Source: Ahaetulla prasina (lineage: Eukaryota > Chordata > Lepidosauria > Squamata > Colubridae). Taken from it: 64,000 bases of DNA. Below, in pieces: positions 11,273 through 20,811 of the stretch (positions within the stretch are counted from its first letter, which is position 1; each line of letters begins with the position of its first letter). Location of the stretch: contig NC_080540.1 of the NCBI RefSeq assembly GCF_028640845.1, positions 51,814,561-51,878,560 of the forward strand, written 5' to 3'. The notes under the pieces were generated by a model. It was given only the letters and a program-made list of their open reading frames with translations, was not told the DNA's origin and did no database searches. Both the position numbers and the translations under genes were made by a program.

Positions 11273-12138
11273 TTTTTTTTAGAACAAGTTTTTACTGATT
11301 TTTTTGTTTCCCCCCTACATACATACATGATTTATGAACAGAGTATTGGCCATATCATATCTTATACAATTCAATATATTCAAATATATTTTACTTAGTT
11401 ACAGTTTTTGCCAAAATATTCTTTTTTCATAGTTTTTATTCCTTTCCTAATATTTCCTTGCTCATTTTATTAAGTCACATCTTCTTTCACCCTCAAGTTC
11501 TAATTTCTCCATTTTTATTCGTGTTCATTCTCTTTCATTTTTTTTAACTATTTCAATTTTTATAATAATATATTCAAATATATTCGGGGTTGCCTTTCTT
11601 CCATTTCATCTTTTCCTTTTCACAGCAATCCTTTCTTCTCCTCTCACTCCTTTCTTTCTACCTCCTTTCTTCTCTCCTCTCCTAATCCTTTTATTTTATT
11701 TATTTATTTGTCAAACACAACAGTATATATAAGTATAAGCATGAAATAACCATACGAATTGGATACAATCAAAGGGAACATAAGGACAGGAACGGTAGGC
11801 ATGCTGGTGATCTTAGGCACGCCCCTTACAGACCTCTTAGGAATGGGGTGAGGTCAACAGTAGATAGTCTTTGGTTAAAGCTTTGGGGATTTTGGGAAGA
11901 GACCACAGAGTTAAGTAGTGCATTCCAGGCATTAACAACTTTGTTACTGAAGTCATATTTTCTACAATCAAGATTGGAGCGGTTCACATTAAGTTTAAAT
12001 CTATTGTGTGCTCGTGTATTATTGTGATTGAAGCTGAAGTAGTCTACTTCAGCTTCAATCTCTACTTCCCCTTCCTTTCTCTACTTCCCCTTCCTTTTCC
12101 CCCCTCCCCCCTACTTCCTCCCTATCTAACCTTCTCTC
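11273..12138 (-). mobile_element. Retroposon insertion (probable L1 3' UTR) with an 18-bp target duplication
   Basis: The insertion lies between two copies of ccggtaggtaaattatgt (11255-11272 and 12139-12156). It begins, on the plus strand, with a T run that is the poly(A) tail of a minus-strand retroposon. The interior is T- and pyrimidine-rich non-coding sequence resembling an L1 3' UTR. It is itself interrupted at about 11700-12055 by a jockey-like LINE end. The tail and duplication are seen; the L1 assignment is inference. Confidence 0.7.
11700..12055 (-). mobile_element. Jockey-like LINE (second family) 3' end
   Basis: Matches the 3' part of the copy at 37645-38316: the words GGAATGGGGTGAGGTCAA, AGACCACAGAGTTA and TCTACAATCAAGATTGGAGC correspond to the end of its reverse transcriptase frame and 3' UTR. 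An ATTT-rich start (plus strand) corresponds to the AAAT tail. It sits inside the pyrimidine-rich retroposon. Confidence 0.75.
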
Positions 12139-12178
12139 CCGGTAGGTAAATTATGTGAATGCCACCTCTGAAATAAAA

Positions 12179-13095
12179 GTATTCAATATTGAAAAAATGG
12201 GCAATATGGATGCAGTAAGACAGCAGGTGACATATAATTCTTCTTTTTCCCAATTCTTGAGAAGCAATATCTACCTAAGAGTATGCCAAGCATGTCAAGT
12301 TGCTTTTAGACAAGTTCATTTGATGAACAAGTACTTCAGAAAGTGAGGAGCAGCTTTTGGTATCATCTACTAATTTCATCTGTATATGGAGCGCTTTGCT
12401 TTGTGTTTCTGCATGAAACACACCACGATGATATTTATTTTCAGGTATTTGTGACACATCCAAAATGATTAACCATATTGTAGATTTTTTTAAAAAAACC
12501 AGAGATGATTATGATTCATTTCTAACAGATGCCTTGACTGCTAAATAAAACTTCAAGGGTCGTCTGGCAAGGATGTTTTGGCATGGCCAGTGTGGCCCTC
12601 CTCAAACTCTGCATTCTAAAATAAATTGTTGATGGAGACAGTTCTGTTTCTACTGAATGGCCTCTCTTGTTGATGCAGTTGCCTTATTTGCCTCTTGTAT
12701 AAAGACGCATTAGTCACATAAACCTGGATGGATGCCTTAATTTTCAGACAGATCTTAAAAGATGATTCAGAAGCCAGTTTGGGAGGTTTCCAGTCCTTCA
12801 AACTCTTGCAGCATTTCAAGTACTTATTGAATAATCCACTTTGGTTTCAAGAAAGATATGTGTTGTATTCGCAAAATGTAATTTTTTAAAAAAGCATGAC
12901 AATTTAGAGTATCTGATCTGTTTAGGACACCATCGCCACATTAAAACCTTAGTACCATTATCATTAGAAGTGTACCACTTCAGAAAAATTCATTTTTCTC
13001 CTGGGGAATGTGCATATGTCTGCTCTTAATGATGGTCTCCCATTTTCTTTTCCACAAGCAGCTATGCTCCAGCCAGCATAGCTATGCTGGTTGGA
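12179..13095. other. Unassigned interval
   Basis: No gene or recognisable element was found. Confidence 0.5.
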
Positions 13096-13152
13096 GAATT
13101 CTGGGAGTTGAAGTCCACAAGTCTTAAAGCTGCCAAGTTTGGGGACCTCTGA
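13096..13152 (+). mobile_element. Right half of a palindromic hAT MITE
   Basis: The sequence GAATTCTGGGAGTTGAAG, then CCACAAGTCTTAAAG and a decayed GGGGACCTCTG end, matches the right arm of the MITEs at 4358 and 36586. The left arm is missing or too diverged to see, and no target duplication could be assigned. Confidence 0.6.
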
Positions 13153-13205
13153 GCTATACTGTAATCTGTGATACAAAGAGATTGTCTGAGAATTGTTTCC
13201 CTTTT

Positions 13206-13593
13206 CAGGTAGTCCTCGACTTATGACTACAATTGAGCCCCAAATTTATGCTGCTAAGTGAGACATTTGTTAAGCCAGCTTTGGTCCATTTTGCAACTTT
13301 TCTTGCTACCGTTGTTAAATGAATCACTGCAGTTGTTAACACAGTTGTTAAGTAAATCTGGCTTCCCATTGACTTTGCTTGTCAGAAGGTTGTAAGATGG
13401 GATCCCACAACCTTGGGACCCTGCAACCGTCATAAATATGAACCAGTTGCCATTTGTCTGAATTTTGACCATGTGACCAAGAGGATGCTGCAACGGTCAT
13501 AAGTGTGAAAAATGGTCATGAGTCCCTTTTGTTCAGTGCCATTGTAACTTTGAATGGTCACTATAGGGACTGTTGTAAGTTGAGGACTACCTG
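13206..13593 (+). mobile_element. DNA-transposon-like element with 18-bp terminal inverted repeats
   Basis: It opens CAGGTAGTCCTCGACTTA and closes with TAAGTTGAGGACTACCTG, which are exact inverted repeats apart from one base. A related minus-strand copy lies at about 18722-18968. No clear target duplication is visible, so the superfamily is uncertain. No protein is encoded. Confidence 0.7.
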
Positions 13594-13633
13594 TAATACA
13601 GTTTGATGAGAGCAGCGTGCAGTACCCTTAGGC

Positions 13634-14048
13634 CACTGTCAGCGAACCTTTGGCGTTCCCGCATGCCGGCCTCTGTGCCAGAAGTGGCATGTGAAACCAT
13701 CCCGCAAGGTATGCACGGCCCTGCTGGATTTCGCATACCCGGAAGAGCGGTGGTCCATCGCGCATGTGTGACCCAAACACCTGGATACCGGCATGGAAAT
13801 GCGCCCGACAAACAGCTGGCCATTGTGCCTGCGTGTGACGTCAACCCGGAAGTTCGGGTGCTGGCCTGAGCATGTGTGCTGGAACGCTGCTCTTCCGGGG
13901 TCTGCAGCTCCCATGCACACAACAGCAAGCTGACCGGCGCACGTTTGAGCACAGGAATACAGAAGAGGAGCCAGCGAGGCTGTGCGTTCATCACAGGATG
14001 GTTTTGCGTGCTGCTTCCGGCATGTTTGCCATAGGTTCACTGACACTG
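13634..14048 (+). mobile_element. CpG-rich non-autonomous hAT element
   Basis: Ends are CACTGTCAGCGAACC and GGTTCACTGACACTG, flanked by perfect duplications ccttaggc (13626-13633 and 14049-14056). The interior is GC-rich with many CpGs, unlike its surroundings, which produces several spurious open frames. A related copy is at about 36047-36335. It ends only 36 bp before the first LTR retrotransposon. Confidence 0.8.
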
Positions 14049-14084
14049 CCTTAGGCCATTTTGTTTAATAATAAATGCAGTTCT

Positions 14085-14262
14085 TGTTAGATTCGGGCAA
14101 TAACGAGACAGGAGACCAGGATAGTGACAACAGCTCTTTACTATATGGTGAACCCAGCAACCGGGCTGGGGAAAAACCTCTCCTTATATACAGTTTAGCC
14201 GGCGGCTTCAACCAATCAGGAACATGCTTGGTTCCCGCCAAAACATTTAAAGATACATTACA
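14085..14262 (-). repeat. 3' LTR of Gypsy element 1
   Basis: 178 bp, TG...CA. On the coding strand it holds a TATATAAGGAGAGG sequence (complement of 14179-14192) that could serve as a TATA box, and an ATTGGTTG (inverted CCAAT) box. It differs from its partner only at 14196 and 14197. Confidence 0.93.
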
Positions 14263-14275
14263 CTCCTTCCCTCCC
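14263..14275 (-). other. Polypurine tract of Gypsy element 1
   Basis: On the coding strand this reads GGGAGGGAAGGAG and directly abuts the 3' LTR, the expected place for the plus-strand DNA primer. Confidence 0.8.
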
Positions 14276-14313
14276 AGAAAACACTTTACCAATATTTACA
14301 TGATATTTACATA

Positions 14314-17300
14314 TTATTTTTCGACGTAATCACGCAAATAGACTGGGCGTCTCCTGACTCTTTCAGACCTGCGCAGTTCATTCCCTGGGAGTGGGTCGAG
14401 CTGACCGGAGGGGCTGTTTGCTCCTCTCAGCTCCTCCTCTAGGCCATCCGGCCCTGGATTATTTGCAGAGTCGTCCCTGCTGTTTTCTAATGGAACCTGT
14501 TGGCGTCGCTGGACCTCCGGGAACTCAGATAAGTCCTGCGATTTTCCCGGGTTTGAGTCAGCTGTGGATTCAAACATTGTATAGTCAGGGCCTGTTTCGT
14601 CCAATTCGGTTTGTTCGGCTATGCGTTTTCTTATTTGGTCTATGTGTCGCCTCCATACTCGGCCGTCTGTTATCTCTACCAAGTATGATTTTGGACCTGT
14701 TATGTTTAGGATTTTTCCTGCTACCCATGACGGGCCTTCACCATAGTTGTGTGCCCACACTCGGTCGCCTATGTCCATTCCTCTTGTTTTTTCTAGTCCC
14801 CCCTTGTAACCCTCCGGTGTATAGTTTGGATTTAAACGGTCTAGTGGGCACCTGAGCTTTCGGCCCATTAATAATTCTGCTGGGCTTCTGCCGGTTGTGA
14901 CACAGGGGGTTCTATGTTGGACGGCCAGGAAAACATCGATTTTTGTTTGCCAGTCGCCTGGCTTGAGTCTGGACAATGCCTCTTTTGCGCTCCGGACGAA
15001 ACGCTCTGCAAGGCCATTCGTCGCAGGGTGGAAAGGCGCCGAGAGGGCATGCCGGATGCCCTCTTCTGCCAAGTACTCCTCAAACTGGGTTGCCGTGAAT
15101 TGCGGGCCGTTATCGGATACTAACGTGTCGGGCAACCCATGGGTTACAAATAGGTGCCGTAGGACTGAGATCACGGCCTCGGCTGTCATGGATCTCATGA
15201 GAATGATTTCCAGCCATTTGGAGTAGGCGTCGACTACTACCAGGAAGGTTTGGCCGTGGAAGGGGCCGGCAAAATCAATGTGGATTCTAGACCAGGGCCC
15301 TTGGGGTCTCTCCCATTCCCGAACCGGGGCCGTTGGGGGTAGCGGTCTGGACTCCTGGCAGGCCTGGCATTTCCCTACCCTTTCAGCAATTTCCGAGTCC
15401 ATTAAAGGCCACCACACATAGCTTCTCGCTAGACCCTTCATCCTTACGATCCCTGGGTGACCCTCGTGGAGGAGATCCAACACCCTTTTCCTCAATTTCT
15501 CTGGGATCACCACTCGATCCCCCCATAGCAGGCACCCCCCTTGAGCCGAAAGTTCCCCACGTTTCTTTACAAACTCTTTAAAACGCTCGCCCGGCGCAGC
15601 GGGCCACCCTCTTTGTACCCAACCAAGTACAGTTCTCAAAATAATGTCCCGGTATGACGCCCGAGCCACCTCCTTAGACGTGACTGGGCCAGAGTCCAGA
15701 GAGTCAATCAACAGTATGGGTGTCCCCGGAGTGGGGTCCTCGATCGCCCCTGGTAGTGGGCATCTGCTTAATGCGTCCGCATGCCCCAACTCTTTTCCTG
15801 GCCGATGCCGCAGTTTATAGGAGTAGGCGGCTAAAAAGATAGTCCATCGGGTCAATCGGGGCGAAAGTGCCACAGGCGTTGGGCGGTCGCCAGCCAGTAA
15901 CCCTAACAGTGGTCTATGGTCTGTAACAATTTCAAAATCTCTACCAAAGACGTATTCGTGAAACTTTTTTACTCCTGAAACTATAGCTAGAGCTTCCTTA
16001 TCCAACTGACTATAGTTCCTCTCTGTCGAGGACATCGTTCTGGAGTAGAAGGCTATTGGGGCTTCTGTGCCATTTGGAAGCCTGTGGCTGAGCACAGCAC
16101 CCACCCCGTAAGGGGAAGCATCGCAAACTAATACCAATGGCATTGTGCTATGATACTGGATCAGTAAGCTATCGCTCGAGAGTAGGTTTTTTACTGCCTC
16201 GAAAGCCCTAGCTTCCGTCTTTCCCCAAGACCAAACAGTATTCTTTCCCAGTAACTTATGTAGCGGCTCAGCAACGGTTGCCTTATTTTTCAAAAAGACC
16301 GCGTAAAAGTTCACTAGACCCAGGAATGCCTGTAGCTCTGTTTTGTTTTTGGGCGCTGGAGCCTTTCTTATTGCCTTGACCTTGCTCTCAGTGGGGTGGA
16401 TTCCTTCCTTGTCTATTCTGTAGCCCAAGAACTCTACGGATTCTACCCCTATTTGGCATTTGTTCACTTTAACCTTTAGACCGGCTGACCGGAAAACGCC
16501 CAAAACTTTCCTCAAACGCTCCCCCAATTCTTCTAAATTTTCGGCTGATATCAATACATCATCAAAATAGGGGACTACCCCCGGGAGCCCTTGCAGAAGT
16601 CGCTCCATTAAATTTTGAAACAGACCAGGTGCCACACTCACCCAAAACTGTAACCGGGTACACTTGAAAGCACCTCTGTGAGTTACAATTGTCTGGGCTT
16701 CGGCTGTGTTGGCGTCTACAGGCAGTTGTTGATAGGCTTGGGCCAAATCTAATTTGGCAAAAACGTGCCCTTGCCCCAGCGAATGCAGCAAATGTTGCAC
16801 CACGGGGACCGGGTAAGCGCTTTTTTGCAAGGCTTTGTTTAACGTTGCCTTGTAATCAGCGCAGATTCTAACTGACCCATCTGGTTTCACTGGGGTGACG
16901 ATTGGCGTTTCCCATTTTGCGTGATCGACTGGCACTAGTATCCCCTGACTGATGAGTTTGTCTATCTCCCTGTCAATCTTGGGTTTAAGGGCAAAAGGGA
17001 CCCTCCTTGCTTTTAACCGTATGGGGGCTACCTGGGGGTCTAAATTGAAGGAAATAGGGGTCCCCTTGTACTTGCCCAGGCAGTCCTTGAAAACATCTTC
17101 GAATTCGTCCATGAGAGTGTCCTTTAGGTTAAAGTCATTTCTGTAGATGCCAGTCACTCCCATGCCCAACGCACGGAACCAGTCTAGTCCCAACAAACTT
17201 TGCAGGGTCCCTTCGACTATCGTGATGGGTAGGGTCTTCTTGTGTGGTCCGTACTCGACGCGGACGGAGGTGGTCCCTCGAACAGGGATGCGATTCCCTT

Positions 17301-18366
17301 GGTAGTCTTGAACTCTTAGCCGCTGTGTTTGCAGTTTGCATTTGGCGATTTTCGGCAAAGCTTTCGCAAAAGTGTCCCAGGACATGATTGTGATCGCTGA
17401 CCCTGTGTCCACTTCTAGTCGGCACGGCACTCCTTCGATTTTCGGTTTTGTGAAGATTTTCTTCTCGACGCGGGTTGCTGCACGACCTACTATCACAGTC
17501 GTTCGATTTGACTTCGCGCCCTTTTTGTTTTGACCAATCACGGGTCGCCTAGCCGATCCCGCGCTCTGATTGGTTGGTTTGAATTTTCGGCGGGAAGGTT
17601 GGGGTGCTCGACAGACTTGAGCCAGGTGCCCCTTCTTCTCGCACCGCCGACATGTAGCGTCCCTGAACTTGCATTGTTGACGCTGGTGTTGCCCTCCGCA
17701 ACTTCCGCATTCATCCCGGTCTTCCTTGCCCCTTCTCCCGGTGTGGCAAACTCCTTCCTCATCCTCGCCGTCTGATTCGGTCTGGATTTCTTCGTTGTGG
17801 ACCGGGGTTGATTTCGCGCTCGCCGTTGGCGTGAGCGGCTTTTGCAGGGTCTCCGTCGCTTGGGTGGACATCTCATGAGCTCTGGCTTCGTCCAGAGCGT
17901 TTGCCAGCGTTAGATTGCTTTTTGATAGCAGCCGCCTCCGCAAACGAATGTCTCTGACCCCACGGATGAGTTGCTCTAACAGCTCCTCATCCAAGTCTCA
18001 GTACCCACAATCCTTGGAGGCTTTCCTCAGGGCGGCCATGTAATCGCTGATGGATTCGCCCTCTTGCTGTCTGCGCTCTCCAAATTCAAAACGCCGTACA
18101 TATTTGGACGGTGTTGGCGCGAAATGGTTCTTCAATAGATTTTGCAGAGTTTGCCACGATACCGATTGTACCGGCGTTGGCTCTGCCAGGGCTTCCGCGA
18201 TGTCGATGACCTCGGGACCGCAGTGGCTCAGGAAATATGCCCTTTTGCGGTTGTCTGGAACTCCTTGCAGTTCGTTTGCCTCGAGGAAGCTCTCGAAACG
18301 GGTCATGTACGTTCCCCATTTCTCCCTGGATGGGTCAAACGGCGCGGGCGGAGTGTAGCTGGCCAT
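14314..18366 (-). pseudogene. Gag-pol polyprotein of Gypsy element 1 (one in-frame stop)
   Basis: One reading frame runs from the ATG at 18366 to the stop at 14314, broken only by TGA at 17998-18000 in the middle of gag. Counting residues from 17994: two zinc knuckles at ~96-108 (CX2CX3HX4C) and ~115-128 (CX2CX4HX4C); protease DTGS at ~196-199 and LLGLDWF at ~267-273; reverse transcriptase ~330-500 with YFDD at 476-479. RNase H (DASPYG, TDHRPL, HADALSR) follows, then an integrase zinc finger (CQAC) and catalytic core (SDNGPQF, NGLAERF) and a GPY/F-like end (GPKSYLVEI). Residue 451, in the RLQFxVSVAP motif, is W where element 2 has G. Products would form a virus-like particle and copy the element. 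As read, translation would end after 122 residues. Confidence 0.93.
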
Positions 18367-18450
18367 CGCTGCGTTTTCGCCCTGAGTTTGCTGGGTTCGG
18401 TTCTTTCGTGCGTTCAGCTCGTTCCTGGTGCTCTTAGCCTCGAGATCCCA

Positions 18451-18462
18451 CCTTCGTCGCCA
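18451..18462 (-). other. Primer-binding site of Gypsy element 1
   Basis: One base after the 5' LTR the coding strand reads TGGCGACGAAGG, beginning with the TGG expected to pair with a tRNA CCA end. The same 12 bases occur in element 2. The last nine bases of a vertebrate tRNA-Ser(GCT) including CCA would pair, judged from memory, so serine tRNA is a candidate primer. Confidence 0.75.
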
Positions 18463-18463
18463 G

Positions 18464-18641
18464 TGTTAGATTCGGGCAATAACGAGACAGGAGACCAGGA
18501 TAGTGACAACAGCTCTTTACTATATGGTGAACCCAGCAACCGGGCTGGGGAAAAACCTCTCCTTATATACAGTTAGGCCGGCGGCTTCAACCAATCAGGA
18601 ACATGCTTGGTTCCCGCCAAAACATTTAAAGATACATTACA
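18464..18641 (-). repeat. 5' LTR of Gypsy element 1
   Basis: 178 bp, TG...CA, same length as the 3' copy with two substitutions. It would drive transcription leftward on the minus strand through gag-pol. Confidence 0.93.
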
Positions 18642-18721
18642 GTTCTCATTCAATAATAGAATGGGAGCAAAACCAGGGCTAGAAAATAAAATAACAGCAT
18701 TGCTGATAATCAGTAAAGAAA

Positions 18722-18968
18722 ACTTTGGTAGTGACAACCCGCTGTTATGTCCCAAGGTCATGTGATCACCTTCTGACCAGCAAAGTCAATGGGGAAGCCA
18801 GATTCATTTAACAACTGGGTTACTAACATACCAACTTCACTGATTCGCTTAAATTATCAACTGTGGCAAGAAAGGTTGTAAAATCAGACAAAACTCACTT
18901 AACCAACGTCTCCTTTAACAACAGAAATTTGGGGCTCAATTATGGTCATAAGTGGAGGACTACCTGCA
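18722..18968 (-). mobile_element. Fragment of the CAGGTAGTCCTC element
   Basis: The right end reads AAGTGGAGGACTACCTG (near 18952-18968) and the interior includes GGCTCAATTATGGTCATAAG and TGACCAGCAAAGTCAATGGG, matching the complement of the copy at 13206-13593. The other terminus is missing. Confidence 0.65.
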
Positions 18969-19149
18969 TTCCTTCCTAAGGGGATGTCATTAAATGCTTC
19001 CAGGCTAACTTTTGCCTCCTTCTCCTCTCCCCTATGTGTCTATCAGTGCCATCAACCCCATAAGGTTGCCTAAAGGCTCACAGGGTTGGTGCTAACCTGA
19101 CCTTGGTGAAGCACTGTTCCAAAAGAAAAGCTGGAACTACACAAGAGAC

Positions 19150-19615
19150 CCATATTACTTCAACCATAATTCAAACTCAATATAATTCACTCTAATCTTG
19201 ATTGTAGGAAATATGACTTCTGCAATAGAGTAGCAAATGTCTGGAACACTCTACCTGATCCTGTTGTTAGTCTCTCTAACCCCCATACTTTTTACCTTAA
19301 ACTGTCTATCGTGGACCTTTCATGTTTCTTAAGAGGTCCCTAAGAGGGCGTGCATAAGCGCACCAATGTGCCTACCATCCCTGTCCTACTGTTCCCAATT
19401 TATATGTAATCATTTTACGTGTTTATGGCTATGTTTTGCTTATTTATATCCTTTAATTTGTGCCAAATTCTTTGCATGTGTCCATGTTTATGTTTATACT
19501 GATACTTGTTTTAAATAAATAAATATATGAATGAAAGAATGAATGACTACATGAATACATGAATGAATGAATAAATGAATGAATGAATAAGTAAGTAAAT
19601 AAATAAATAAATATA
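19150..19615 (+). mobile_element. Jockey-like LINE (second family) 3' end
   Basis: Coding remnants (TTCTGCAATAGAGTAGCAAA for FCNRVAN, then a W..TLPDPVV-like stretch) are followed by the family 3' UTR (GGTCCCTAAGAGGGCGTGCA, GTGCCTACCATCCCTGTCCT). An AAAT/GAATGA repeat tail occupies about 19513-19615. Same family as 37645-38316 and 54466-55160. Confidence 0.75.
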
Positions 19616-19889
19616 TCCACAGAGCTGGAAGATGGCAGTCTCTCAAGGATAGGAGTCAAAGGTTGCCTTCCCTACTAGGTTTAATTAGAGTACTCTTACT
19701 GAGTAAATAGAAACGGTGAACTGAAGAAAAGAAATGACAATTCAAATAAAAAGAGTAGAAAGTTGTACCGCACAAGTCTTTACTTTTTCAAAGAAGAAAT
19801 AAATTTCATTGCGGGTGTTCCTCGGAACCCTGACATTTTTATTTAGATGTACACAACAAAATAAAAGATGTCTGGTTTAGAGAGGAAGA

Positions 19890-20090
19890 TCACCCATTTT
19901 GGATTGCAACGCGCTTGATGATTTTGTTCAAGTACTCATCTAATATCTCACCTTGTTTGATATATCTGAACTCTCAAAGGAACTGTCTAGTAGCCTCACG
20001 TATTTCTTCATAATTGATTGATCCTTCTCTTCGAAAGGCCCGGATAGCATTCAAGGTGATCGCACATGTATTGATGTGATTTTTTGAAAG
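19890..20090 (-). pseudogene. Unrecognised coding-like remnant followed by a poly(A) signal
   Basis: The minus strand is open for about 66 codons with one internal TGA (19974-19976) and ends at TGA 19890-19892. The translation looks protein-like: LNAIRAFRREGSINYEEIRE upstream of the stop, then EILDEYLNKIIKRVAIQNG. A minus-strand AATAAA at about 19838-19843 follows 50 bp later, as expected for a terminal exon or processed copy. I do not recognise the family. It could be a decayed retrocopy, a terminal exon or an old transposase fragment. Confidence 0.3.
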
Positions 20091-20536
20091 TCATATGAAT
20101 TACAAGGGTGTGACAGAAGGCTGTAAATGTATTTTGAAAAATGAATATGCATTGTGTAGTCTGCACAAGCTGTTCCTGAAAAAACATGACATATTTAAAC
20201 TGAGCTGTTGAAAATTGTTTTCAGGAATACAAATTAATTGTAAAGTAGCCATATTTTTTTCTATCAAATTTCACACAGTAATCCTTTTATACAGACTCTA
20301 TTAAATTAAGACCATAATGATCACCAACCATAAATCTATACTAAAGGGCCATTCAGGCAATCAAGTTTCATGTAGTCCCTATCACTAGAGACATCTGGAA
20401 CAAGAGTGAAAAAGTCAATTTGATGACCAAAACTGCACTTTTGAAGTCTACTCTTTTTATATCAATTAATTTACATTTATATTAAAAAAAGGTGGAGTTT
20501 CCATGTTTGAAGTCACCTTGCTTCCCTCCCCAGACG
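20091..20536. other. Unassigned interval
   Basis: AT-rich sequence between the coding-like remnant and Gypsy element 2. No element ends or gene seen. Confidence 0.5.
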
Positions 20537-20541
20537 CCACT

Positions 20542-20811
20542 TGTTAAGTTCAATAAACACGGAGGCGATTGAATCAACAACTGTTCTTTTTAATGTTAGC
20601 AACTCTTTTTTAACAGGCACGAACCGTGCTCCAACACACACGAACAGAACTAACTCTCTGACAGGAACGAACGTGTTTCCTCCTCAGCAACTGCGAGCTG
20701 TCAGATGGGGAGCCAATCATAACGCTCCCAGCTTCCCGCTTCTTCTGTTGCTTGCGTCTCAGCCAATCAGACCGAGCGGTGCTTGGATTGGCTGATACGC
20801 AGGACACAACA
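20542..20811 (-). repeat. 3' LTR of Gypsy element 2
   Basis: 270 bp, TG...CA. On the coding strand it holds CCAATC and GATTGG words that may be CCAAT boxes (two pairs near 20762-20791). The pol reading frame continues into it as far as 20610. Confidence 0.93.

Larger units (their letters stand above)
11048..12170 (+). mobile_element. Non-autonomous hAT element carrying an L1-type insertion
   Basis: Terminal inverted repeats read CAGAAGTGGTATTCA at the left and the complement of CAGAGGTGGCATTCA at the right, 13 of 15 matching. Flanks are aaataaag (11040-11047) and aaataaaa (12171-12178), 7 of 8. Most of its length (11273-12138) is a later retroposon insertion, so the original element was only about 240 bp. 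Confidence 0.75.
14085..18641 (-). mobile_element. Ty3/Gypsy LTR retrotransposon 1, nearly intact
   Basis: A 4,557-bp element with 178-bp LTRs (14085-14262 and 18464-18641) begins TG and ends CA. It is flanked by the perfect 5-bp duplication gttct (14080-14084 and 18642-18646). On the minus strand the order is 5' LTR, primer-binding site, gag, protease, reverse transcriptase, RNase H, integrase, polypurine tract, 3' LTR. There is no envelope gene and no chromodomain. Domain order (reverse transcriptase and RNase H before integrase) places it in Ty3/Gypsy; membership in the mag-like group is a guess from integrase style. LTRs differ at two positions (14196, 14197), so the insertion is recent. 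Confidence 0.95.

Noticed and set aside
13587..14054. Several frames of 60-135 codons on both strands
   Set aside because: They fall inside the CpG-rich hAT element at 13634-14048 and have no recognisable domain.
17998..18000. Programmed readthrough or frameshift between gag and pol in element 1
   Set aside because: The stop lies within gag ahead of the zinc knuckles, and element 2 has a sense codon there. A point mutation is simpler, though a family alignment would settle it.
20541..20795. 84-codon plus-strand frame present twice (also 25107-25361)
   Set aside because: It is the antisense of the LTR of Gypsy element 2, duplicated because LTRs are duplicated.
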